Positions 51,569-59,350 of a DNA stretch of 64,000 nucleotides are shown in pieces. Below the pieces are notes generated by a model. That model was not told the origin of the DNA and made no database searches. It saw nothing but the letters and a program-made list of their open reading frames with translations. The number at the start of each line of letters is the position of its first letter. Within the stretch, counting starts at the first letter, position 1. A program made the translations under genes and the position numbers. The stretch spans positions 1 to 64,000 of the forward strand of contig SVTL01000010.1 of assembly GCA_015063795.1 (NCBI GenBank), read 5' to 3'. The DNA comes from Oscillospiraceae bacterium. GTDB taxonomy: Bacteria; Bacillota; Clostridia; Oscillospirales; CAG-272.

Positions 51569-53047
51569 ATGGAACACGATACCATATACAAGGACATTGC
51601 CGAGCGGACGGGCGGCGATATTTACATCGGTGTGGTCGGTCCCGTGCGGACGGGAAAGAGTACGTTCATCAAGCGCTTCACCGAAACGCTGGTGCTGCCC
51701 AACATCATCGGCGAGGCCGACCGTGCCCGCGCCAAGGACGAGATGCCCCAAAGCGGCGGCGGTAAGACCGTGATGACCACCGAGCCCAAGTTTGTGCCCG
51801 AAAAGGCGGTGAATGTGTCTTTGGAGGGCAATGCCGAGATGCGGGTGCGGATGATCGACTGCGTGGGGTACATTGTGCCCGAAGCGCTCGGCCTTTCGGA
51901 GGAGGGGCAGGATCGGATGGTGAGGACGCCCTGGTCGGATAAGCCTCTGCCCTTTGGGGAGGCGGCTGAGATCGGGACAAAGAAGGTGATCGACGAGCAT
52001 TCCACCATCGCCTTTGCGGTCACCACCGACGGCTCCATCGGTGAGATCGGGCGGGATGCTTATGTCAAGGCGGAGGAGGCGGTGATCGCCGATCTGAAGA
52101 AAACGGGCAAGCCCTTTGCGCTGATTCTTAACTCCGCCCATCCCGAAAAGCAGGAAAGCATTGATCTGGCCATGTCTCTGGAGAAAAAGTACGCCGTTCC
52201 CACCGCTCTTGTCAACTGCCTGCAGCTGGACGGCGAGGACATCCGTCACCTTTTGGAGATGATCCTGCTGGAGTTTCCCATCCGCGAGATCGAGGTGGAG
52301 CTGCCCGGATGGCTTGAGGCGTTGGAGGACAGCCATCCGCTGAAGGCGGCGGTCAGCGAGGCAGTGTTTGCCTGCGCGGACACGGTGAAAACGGCAGGTG
52401 ATCTCTCCTATCGCTTCGAGCAGCTGACCGAATCGGAGGAGATCGAATCGGCGCGCGTGGTGCAGATCGACCTGGGCAAGGGGACTGCCAAGCTGTCTGT
52501 TGCGCTGGAGCCCACGCTGTTCTATCGCACGCTGAGCGAGATGACGGGCATGGCCATCGGGGGCGAGGAGGAGCTGTTCCGCCTGATCCGCGAGCTTTCG
52601 GTGGTGAAGGGGAAATATGACCGTATCAGCCGCGCGCTGGCCGATGCGGAGGAGACCGGTTATGGCATCGTGACGCCCGAGGTGGAGGATCTGCGACTGG
52701 AGGAGCCGGAAATTGTCAAGCAAAGCGGCGGCTATGGCGTGAAGCTCCGCGCCTCGGCGCCCTCCCTGCACATGATCAAGGCCCAGATCCAGACCGAGCT
52801 GAGCCCCATGGTGGGCAGCGAACAGCAGTCGGAGGAGCTTGTGAAGTACCTGCTCAAGGAATTTGAGACCGATCCGAAGAAGATCTGGGAATCGAATATG
52901 TTCGGCAAAACGCTGTATGAGCTGGTCAACGAGGGGCTGAACACCAAGCTTTCCCATATGCCGGCCGATGCGAGAGCCAAGCTGGGCGATACGCTTCAGC
53001 GCCTCATCAACGAGGGAAGCGGCGGACTGATCTGCATCATTTTATAA
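51569..53047 (+). CDS. spoIVA: Stage IV sporulation protein A
   Basis: 492 residues, the standard length. The N-terminus IYKDIAERTGGDIYIGVVG leads into the Walker A loop GPVRTGKS (24-31). VGYIVPEALG and DHSTIAFAVTTDGS-like ATPase segments follow (here EHSTIAFAVTTDG), and the C-terminal anchoring part ends near GSGGLICII. SpoIVA polymerises with ATP on the forespore surface to form the base layer of the coat. The start follows GGGAGGAAGAACA. It shows that the organism forms, or descends from formers of, endospores. Confidence 0.97.
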   Translation: MEHDTIYKDIAERTGGDIYIGVVGPVRTGKSTFIKRFTETLVLPNIIGEADRARAKDEMPQSGGGKTVMTTEPKFVPEKAVNVSLEGNAEMRVRMIDCVGYIVPEALGLSEEGQDRMVRTPWSDKPLPFGEAAEIGTKKVIDEHSTIAFAVTTDGSIGEIGRDAYVKAEEAVIADLKKTGKPFALILNSAHPEKQESIDLAMSLEKKYAVPTALVNCLQLDGEDIRHLLEMILLEFPIREIEVELPGWLEALEDSHPLKAAVSEAVFACADTVKTAGDLSYRFEQLTESEEIESARVVQIDLGKGTAKLSVALEPTLFYRTLSEMTGMAIGGEEELFRLIRELSVVKGKYDRISRALADAEETGYGIVTPEVEDLRLEEPEIVKQSGGYGVKLRASAPSLHMIKAQIQTELSPMVGSEQQSEELVKYLLKEFETDPKKIWESNMFGKTLYELVNEGLNTKLSHMPADARAKLGDTLQRLINEGSGGLICIIL

Positions 53048-53056
53048 GGTAAAAAA

Positions 53057-53090
53057 CAACCTCCCGTCGCAAAAAGGCGGGAGGTTCTTC
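53057..53090 (+). terminator. Terminator of spoIVA
   Basis: AACCTCCCG (53058-53066) pairs with CGGGAGGTT (53078-53086), then CTTC. It also works for the minus-strand DUF4177 gene. Confidence 0.75.
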
Positions 53091-53099
53091 GTATGGTTC

Positions 53100-53261
53100 T
53101 TATTTGGTTCGCTCGTAGGTCACAACGATCGTATCCTTGACGGTCCAATGGAGGGCTTCGTTGGAGGTGACGGCCACAACGCGCCAGCCTTCCTTGGCCA
53201 GAGCATTCATCGCCTGCTCCGCATCCTTAACGCGATGAACCTCCACCTTGTATTCGTACAT
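53100..53261 (-). CDS. DUF4177 family small protein, 53 aa
   Basis: A short gene reading MYEYKVEVHRVKDAEQAM, then NALAKEGWRVVAVTSNE and WTVKDTIVVTYERTK before a TAA stop. AGGATATTGCC lies before the ATG. The pattern Tyr-Glu-Tyr-Lys-Val, followed by a helix then GWRVVAV, is that of DUF4177, a small family of unknown function common in Firmicutes. It ends 53 bases from spoIVA on the opposite strand and lies just downstream of glnS, so it may share the glnS transcript. Confidence 0.8.
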   Translation of the reverse strand: MYEYKVEVHRVKDAEQAMNALAKEGWRVVAVTSNEALHWTVKDTIVVTYERTK

Positions 53262-53291
53262 GGCAATATCCTTCCGATTGTCAGCAAACGC

Positions 53292-54947
53292 TTACTTCTT
53301 GGCAGGGAAGCTGTCCTTCAGCGACACGATGCGGTTGAAGGTGTTCTCATACTTGGTGTCCTTGGCGAAGTAGCCGGTGCGGACGAACTGGAACTTGTCG
53401 CCGCCCTTGGCTTCAGTCAAAGCCTTTTCCATCTTACAGCCGGTCAGCTTCTGCACCGAATCGGCGTTGTAGTAGTCGTTGTAGGAGGTGTTTTCCTCCA
53501 TGTCGCCCATGTTTTCGAGGGTAAAGAGACGGTCATAGAGCATCACGTTCACGTCCTGCGCCTCGGAGGCGGAGAGCCAGTGGATGGTGCCCTTCACCTT
53601 GCGTCCGTCGGTGGGATTGCCGTTGCCGGCTTCCAGATCGGCGGTGCACTTGATGCAGGTGATGTTGCCCTCTTCGTCCTTGACGATCTCCTGACACTTG
53701 ATGATGTAAGCACCCATGAGACGCACCTCCCCCTCGGGCTTGAGGCGGAAGAACTTCGGAGGCGGCACCTCGGCGAAGTCGCTGCGGTCGATGTAGAGCT
53801 CACGGGTGAAGGGGAGCTTACGGGTGCCGGCGTTTTCGTCGTTGGGGTTGTTGGGCAGGTCGAAATATTCCACCTTGCCTTCGGGATAGTTGGTGATCTC
53901 CAGCTTGATGGGATCGAGAATGCAGATGCGGCGGGGAGCGACGGTGTTCAGCTCGTCGCGGATGCAGTGCTCAAGAAGCTCGATGTCCACGGTGCTGTAT
54001 GCCTTGGCCACGCCGGCGCGCTTGACAAACTCAAAAATAGAGGAGGGAGTATAACCGCGGCGGCGGAGACCGGAGAGGGTGGGCAGACGGGGATCGTCCC
54101 AGCCGTCGGCCACGCCGGTTTCCACCAGCTCGCGCAGGTAGCGCTTGCTCATGACCGTGTAGGTCACGTTCAAACGGGCAAATTCATACTGATGAGGCTT
54201 GTTCTCAAAGCCGATGTTGTCCACCACCCAGTCGTAGAGCGGACGGTGGTTCTCAAACTCGATGGAGCAGAGCGAATGGGTGATGCCCTCCAGCGCGTCC
54301 TGAATGGGATGCGCGTAGTCGTAGAGGGGATAGATGCACCACTTGTCGCCCTGGCGGTGGTGATGGGTGTGGAGAATGCGGTAGATGGCGGGGTCGCGCA
54401 GGTTGATGTTGGGGGAAGCCATGTCGATCTTGGCGCGGAGGGTACGGGAGCCGTCAGGGAATTCGCCGTTCTTCATGCGCTCAAACAGATCCAGGTTTTC
54501 CTCCACGCTGCGGTCGCGGTAGGGGCTGTTTTTGCCGGGCTCGGTCAGCGTTCCGCGGTATTCGCGCATCTGCTCGGGGGACAGGTCGCAGACATAAGCC
54601 TTGCCCTCCTTGATCAGCTTGACGGCGTATTCATAGCACTTGTCGAAGTAGTCGGAGCCGTAGAAGATACCGCCCGTAGGCTGAGCCCCCAGCCAGCAGA
54701 GGTCCTCGTAGATCGACTTGACGTACTCATCGCCCTCCTTGGAGGGGTTGGTGTCGTCATAGCGCAGATTGAACAGACCGCCGTACTTTTTCGCAGTGGT
54801 GTAGTTGATCCAGATGGCCTTGGCGCTGCCGATGTGCAGGTAGCCGTTGGGCTCGGGGGGGAAGCGGGTGTGGATCGGACGGCTGAAGCCGTTTTCCAGA
54901 TCCTTGTCAATGATATCGTGAATGAAATTGTTGTTGATCTCGCTCAT
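53292..54947 (-). CDS. glnS: Glutamine-tRNA ligase
   Basis: 551 residues. The class I signature is FPPEPNGYLHIGSAKAI (the HIGH motif as HIGS). VMSKRYLRELV is the KMSKS-like loop, and the C-terminal beta-barrels follow. It charges tRNA-Gln directly. The start at 54947 was chosen because it aligns with known N-termini (SEINNNFIHDIIDKDL). The upstream ATG at 54959 is too close to the ribosome binding site. It follows gltX by 40 bases, in an operon-like pair. Confidence 0.95.
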   Translation of the reverse strand: MSEINNNFIHDIIDKDLENGFSRPIHTRFPPEPNGYLHIGSAKAIWINYTTAKKYGGLFNLRYDDTNPSKEGDEYVKSIYEDLCWLGAQPTGGIFYGSDYFDKCYEYAVKLIKEGKAYVCDLSPEQMREYRGTLTEPGKNSPYRDRSVEENLDLFERMKNGEFPDGSRTLRAKIDMASPNINLRDPAIYRILHTHHHRQGDKWCIYPLYDYAHPIQDALEGITHSLCSIEFENHRPLYDWVVDNIGFENKPHQYEFARLNVTYTVMSKRYLRELVETGVADGWDDPRLPTLSGLRRRGYTPSSIFEFVKRAGVAKAYSTVDIELLEHCIRDELNTVAPRRICILDPIKLEITNYPEGKVEYFDLPNNPNDENAGTRKLPFTRELYIDRSDFAEVPPPKFFRLKPEGEVRLMGAYIIKCQEIVKDEEGNITCIKCTADLEAGNGNPTDGRKVKGTIHWLSASEAQDVNVMLYDRLFTLENMGDMEENTSYNDYYNADSVQKLTGCKMEKALTEAKGGDKFQFVRTGYFAKDTKYENTFNRIVSLKDSFPAKK

Positions 54948-54987
54948 AGTGTTGGCCATGCCTTTCTATTTGGAGTTTTTTTGTGGA

Positions 54988-56628
54988 TCAGAGGGAAGCG
55001 GCGGCGTTTTCGATGCGCGCCAGAGCTCTGTCTCTGCCCATGATGTGCATGATGTCGTGCATATCGGGGGAATTGGTGCGTCCGGTGAGGGCGATGCGGA
55101 TGAACATGGAAATGTCGGCAACGCTGCCCTTGAACTGCTCGGGAGCCGCCTTATAGGCCTTCATGTCATCGGCGTATCCGAGGGAGGCGGCGATTTCCTT
55201 GACCTTGTTGAACCAGGCGTTGTTGTCGTCGTTTTCGTCGTAGGAGGCGGTGAAGGCGGCAAGCGCTTTTTTGATGTCTTCCTTATCGAAGTCGGGGAAG
55301 GAGAGTTCGGGGGCAAACAGCTCGTCATAGAAGAAAGAGACATAGGGCTTCACGTCTGCCCACAGCGTCAGGTCCTTACGGGGCTTTTTGCCGCCGCGGC
55401 CGATGCTGAGGATCTTCTTGGCGTAGTCGGGATCGGCCTTGAGCAGCGAAGCAAAGGCGGGATCGTATTCCTCTGCCCATTCCACCGTGCCGTCAAACAC
55501 CTCGTCGGCGGTCATGAAGGAGATGACGTTCTTGCTCACGTCGTTGAGCTTGTTGAAGTCGAACAGACAGCCGGAAGGGCTCATCTTCTTCACCGAGAAG
55601 GGGAAGTCCTCAAAGGAGGCGGCAGGGTTGGCGGCGTGCCATTCCTCGTAGTTGGAGTTGAGCAGCGTCATCACATATTCCACGATGCTCTTCTGCGGAT
55701 AGCCCGCTTTTTTATAGAAGGTAAGGGAGGCCTCGTTGTCACGCTTGGACAGCTTCTTCTTCGAGCCGCCCTCCAGCTTCATCAGCTGGGAGATGTGCAG
55801 GTATTTGGGAAGCTTGAAGCCGAGAGCAGAAAACAGCTGAACGTGGAAGGGCAGGCTGGGAAGCCACTCCTCACCGCGAACAACGTGAGTGGTGCCCATC
55901 AGATGGTCGTCCACAGCGTGGGCGAAATGGTAGGTGGGGATGCCGTCGCTCTTTAAAAGAACATGGTCCTTGTCGTTTTCGGTGATTTCGATGGAGCCCT
56001 TGATCAGGTCGGTGAACTTGATCTTTCTCTCCACGCTTCCCTCAGAGCGGAAGCGGAGGACAAATTTTTCGCCGGCATTGATCTTTTCTTCGATGGCTTC
56101 ATAGGAGGCGTCGCGCCAGATGGCCCACTTGCCGTAATAGCCGGGATCGACCTTCAGCGCCTCCTGCTCGGTTCGGATGGCACTCAGCTCTTCCTCGGTG
56201 CAGAAGCAGGGATAGGCCTTGCCCTCGCGGACCAGCTGCTTGGCAAAGGTCTGATAGATCTCCTTGCGCTCGCTCTGGCGGTAGGGACCGTATTCCCCCT
56301 TGGAGCCGTCAAGAGTCATGCCCTCGTCGAAGTGGATGTCGTAGTAGCTGTAGGTCTCGATCAGATCCTTTTCCGCGCCCGCGACCTCGCGCTTGGCATC
56401 GGTATCCTCCACGCGGAGGAAGAAGACACCGCCGCTCTGGTGGGCGAGACGCTCGCTGACTCGGGTGGGGAAGAGACTTCCGAAATGAACAAATCCGGTG
56501 GGGCTGGGAGCAAAACGGGTGACCTTGGCGCCCTCGGGCAGATCACGCTTGGGAAACCGTGCCTCAACGTCGGCCGGCAGAGCCGTGACATCGGCGTAAA
56601 GAAGCTCGGCAAGTTTGTTGAAATCCAT
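54988..56628 (-). CDS. gltX: Glutamate-tRNA ligase
   Basis: 546 residues. RFAPSPTGFVHFGSLFP holds the HIGH-type motif (HFG), and KKKLSKRDNEASLTFYKK the KMSKS loop. The anticodon-binding C-terminal domain is helical. It charges tRNA-Glu. The start at 56628 follows AGGACGTTTTCAAT. Presence of glnS next to it suggests that direct glutaminylation is used in this organism, and tRNA-Gln need not be misacylated. The MBL-fold gene at 56680 is upstream in the same direction. Confidence 0.95.
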   Translation of the reverse strand: MDFNKLAELLYADVTALPADVEARFPKRDLPEGAKVTRFAPSPTGFVHFGSLFPTRVSERLAHQSGGVFFLRVEDTDAKREVAGAEKDLIETYSYYDIHFDEGMTLDGSKGEYGPYRQSERKEIYQTFAKQLVREGKAYPCFCTEEELSAIRTEQEALKVDPGYYGKWAIWRDASYEAIEEKINAGEKFVLRFRSEGSVERKIKFTDLIKGSIEITENDKDHVLLKSDGIPTYHFAHAVDDHLMGTTHVVRGEEWLPSLPFHVQLFSALGFKLPKYLHISQLMKLEGGSKKKLSKRDNEASLTFYKKAGYPQKSIVEYVMTLLNSNYEEWHAANPAASFEDFPFSVKKMSPSGCLFDFNKLNDVSKNVISFMTADEVFDGTVEWAEEYDPAFASLLKADPDYAKKILSIGRGGKKPRKDLTLWADVKPYVSFFYDELFAPELSFPDFDKEDIKKALAAFTASYDENDDNNAWFNKVKEIAASLGYADDMKAYKAAPEQFKGSVADISMFIRIALTGRTNSPDMHDIMHIMGRDRALARIENAAASL

Positions 56629-56679
56629 ATTGAAAACGTCCTTTCTGAATGTATACATAGCGGAAGGGTGGCACCCTTG

Positions 56680-57330
56680 TTACTGGATGAAGTGGGTGCC
56701 GTAGGGTTCATCCAGATATCTCAAAAAAATGTTGTTCTCCCGTTCGGCCTCAAGAGTGGTGGCCATGCCGTGACCGGGGAAGATGTCGGCATTGCCCGGG
56801 ATCGAGCAGAGGGTTTTCAGCGACTTCATCAAAAGCGCCTGATTGCCGCCGTAAAGGTCGGTGCGCCCCATGTCGTTTTCAAACAGCGTGTCGCCGCTGA
56901 AGATGGTGCTGCCGATGCGGTAGCAGACCGAGCCCATGGTGTGCCCGGGAGTATGCAGAACGCGGAGGATCTCGTTGCCGAAGGCGATACGCTCGCCGCC
57001 CTCCAGCAGATGCTCGGCAGGACGGAAGGTGCGGTTCTTTCCCGTAGCAGGCAGGGAATAGTTTTTTCTCGCATCGGTGAGAAAATCGGCGTCGTCGCGG
57101 TGAACATAAACCGGCATACCGGTCGCCTCGCGCAGCTCGTCCAGCGCCAGAATGTGGTCGAAATGACCGTGGGTGAGCAGGATGAAGGCAGCTTGGTAGC
57201 CCTCCAATTCCGCCAGAATGCGCGGAGCATCGGCGGCGGGATCGATGACGGCGGCCAGCTTTTGCTCTTTGTTTTTCAGAATATAGCAGTTGGTCATCAG
57301 ATTGCCCAAAACCAGTCTGGTCAGATTCAT
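56680..57330 (-). CDS. MBL-fold metallo-hydrolase, glyoxalase II-like
   Basis: 216 residues. THGHFDHI (53-60) is the HxHxDH zinc motif, and HTPGHTMGSVCYR and GDTLFENDMGRTDL give the other ligands of the two-metal site. The short N-terminus MNLTRLVLGNLMTNCYILKN is typical of YcbL/YqgX-like hydrolases that act on thioesters or remove acyl groups. The true substrate is not known. It lies 51 bases upstream of gltX. Confidence 0.9.
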   Translation of the reverse strand: MNLTRLVLGNLMTNCYILKNKEQKLAAVIDPAADAPRILAELEGYQAAFILLTHGHFDHILALDELREATGMPVYVHRDDADFLTDARKNYSLPATGKNRTFRPAEHLLEGGERIAFGNEILRVLHTPGHTMGSVCYRIGSTIFSGDTLFENDMGRTDLYGGNQALLMKSLKTLCSIPGNADIFPGHGMATTLEAERENNIFLRYLDEPYGTHFIQ

Positions 57331-57366
57331 GTGTTCCCTCCTTTTAACTCAGGATGGCGATGGCTT

Positions 57367-58698
57367 TTACAGGTATTTGTATCGGATCTTGTCAAAGAGA
57401 GTGGAGATCACCCGATAGGCAAAGAAGAGACAGAGAAGCGAGAGGGCGATGTCAACGAAGTGATATTGTGAGATCTTCAGCAGCAGAGTGGACTTGGTGG
57501 CGCAGACGACGCCCGACATGAGCGCATGAGAGAGCGAAGCGCCAATGCCCGAAAGAAGGAAGGAGCGATTCATGGCATGCAGAGCCTCGCGGGTGCCGTC
57601 AAAGCGCTGCTTCTGTTCGTCATCGGTGTCAAGCCCGGTGTGTGCATCGATCAGCTTGCCGATCAGCTTCCACAGGAAAACGATGACACAAGCGATCAGA
57701 AGCGCATTGATCACAGCAGTGATTGCCACAGGAACAAAGGCGGAATAAGCCTCCGTGACCTTGACGATGTTGGCATAGTGGAATTCCAGCGCATAGTACA
57801 GAGAAAACGCAAAGTAGAGCGCCGACACCGCCGTGCCGACTGCGGACAGGATCCGCAGAGGCTTGGCTGCCTCCGTGACCGACGTCAGCGGGAAGGAGGC
57901 CAGGAGGATGAGCAGGAAGAAGGCGAAGTCGGGCAGGATGTTGACTCCCGTAAAGGGCAGGGAAGGGAGGAAGAAGAAAGCACCGATCAGAAGGTACACG
58001 GGCGCTTTCAGCTTCTGCACCAGCATCAGCCCCTCGTTGGAGGCGATGTGCTCGTTGTAGTAGGCCTTCAGACCGCTTTGAATGTCTTGGTTTTTCTTCA
58101 AGCGCGAGAAGTAGGGCAGCGCCATCGAGAGAAAAACAATGCCGAGAATGGTGGTGAAAAACAGGTTGACCAGCATCAGAATGCCGTAATACTGCGTGCT
58201 TTCTCCGGTCTGCCAGGCGGTGACCATTCCCGAATTTTCCTCCGAGAAGAGGTAGGTCAGCTCGGGGAGAAGGTTCAGCACCAGACGGGCGCCGAGGAAA
58301 ACGTATGTAATGGAGCGGACGTTGGACAGATCCCGGTAAAAGGCCTTGTGATCGTGCTTGGTGCTCAGGTAGGAGACGCCGTTGTACAGATCGTCAAAGG
58401 CGCGGAAGAGGAAGATGGCTTCGAAAACCGCAAATACGAACACGAAGATCAGCTTCCAAACGTACTCCTTTTCGGGGACGGGAATGAGGATGAACATCGA
58501 TACAAGCTTGCCGAGATACACCGCGAACATTTTCGTAAAGCCGCTTTTGGCATCGTTCAGGGCGGGGGAGAGGTAGGAAAGCTTGGAAAGACCGACGATG
58601 ATCAGAAGACAGCCGATGAAGTCTGGCAGCAGGTCGATGACGTTGATGGAGGGGTTGAAAAAGAAGATCAGACCCGCAACGATACAGCCGAAGCCCAT
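57367..58698 (-). CDS. Multi-pass membrane protein, 443 aa, starts MGFG
   Basis: About nine to ten hydrophobic segments. The N-terminal segment MGFGCIVAGLIFFFNPS, then INVIDLLPDFIGCLLIIVGL, resembles that of the protein at 58702 (MGFGLLFLGYLFLF and IFPDAAGFAIMLLGL), so the two share a small membrane module that ends in an LLPDF/IFPDA loop. No transport family was recognised. The gene follows the 58702 gene by three bases and is thus in the same operon. Confidence 0.6.
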   Translation of the reverse strand: MGFGCIVAGLIFFFNPSINVIDLLPDFIGCLLIIVGLSKLSYLSPALNDAKSGFTKMFAVYLGKLVSMFILIPVPEKEYVWKLIFVFVFAVFEAIFLFRAFDDLYNGVSYLSTKHDHKAFYRDLSNVRSITYVFLGARLVLNLLPELTYLFSEENSGMVTAWQTGESTQYYGILMLVNLFFTTILGIVFLSMALPYFSRLKKNQDIQSGLKAYYNEHIASNEGLMLVQKLKAPVYLLIGAFFFLPSLPFTGVNILPDFAFFLLILLASFPLTSVTEAAKPLRILSAVGTAVSALYFAFSLYYALEFHYANIVKVTEAYSAFVPVAITAVINALLIACVIVFLWKLIGKLIDAHTGLDTDDEQKQRFDGTREALHAMNRSFLLSGIGASLSHALMSGVVCATKSTLLLKISQYHFVDIALSLLCLFFAYRVISTLFDKIRYKYL

Positions 58699-58701
58699 AC
58701 A

Positions 58702-59325
58702 CTATCCTTCTTTCTTGTTGTTTTTGGTTTTTTGCGATTTCTCAGGCATGGGCATATCCTCGTCGCCCTCCTTGCAGATCCGCATGTAGCAGGAAAAGAG
58801 GAGCAGCGCGTTGAGAAACAGAATCGCCCAGTCGAGCAGGAAGAGAACGCTGGCAAAATGCACCGCTTCGTTGAGCCGTATGCTCATTTCACGGATGAAG
58901 GTGAAGTCCAGCGAGAAGAAGACCTTGATGGCAAAGAGCGCGATGGTGAAGATGATGTTGCGGACAGCTCTCACGCGCAGGGAGGGAAGCCCCGTTTCCG
59001 TGGCGATGGTCCTGACGGCGGTGAAGAGCAGAATGTTGTAGCAAAGAAGCCCGGCCAACAGGAGGTATGTAAACACATCGTTCACAGCGGCGGGGACATC
59101 GGCGCCGAAGAAGGTTGCCAGCTGAAGCGCCAGATCTGCCGCGTTCAGAATCAGCAGGCAAAAGCCGGCATACAGCGGACGGCGGAAGCTCCGCTCGTAT
59201 TCCACCAGCGTGAGAAGTCCCAGCAGCATGATGGCAAAGCCCGCCGCATCGGGGAAGATATCAAGCCCCTTGTAGGGGAAATCAAACAGGAACAGGTATC
59301 CGAGAAACAGCAGACCGAAGCCCAT
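58702..59325 (-). CDS. Multi-pass membrane protein, 207 aa, starts MGFG
   Basis: About five to six hydrophobic segments, with charged loops ending in a Lys-rich tail (KSQKTKNNKKEG). Its first 40 residues match the N-terminus of the larger protein at 57367 in pattern. Nothing in the sequence shows a transport or enzyme role. It lies 25 bases downstream of secA and may be co-transcribed with it. Confidence 0.6.
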   Translation of the reverse strand: MGFGLLFLGYLFLFDFPYKGLDIFPDAAGFAIMLLGLLTLVEYERSFRRPLYAGFCLLILNAADLALQLATFFGADVPAAVNDVFTYLLLAGLLCYNILLFTAVRTIATETGLPSLRVRAVRNIIFTIALFAIKVFFSLDFTFIREMSIRLNEAVHFASVLFLLDWAILFLNALLLFSCYMRICKEGDEDMPMPEKSQKTKNNKKEG

Positions 59326-59350
59326 GATGTTCTATGCCTTTCTGCGCGGC

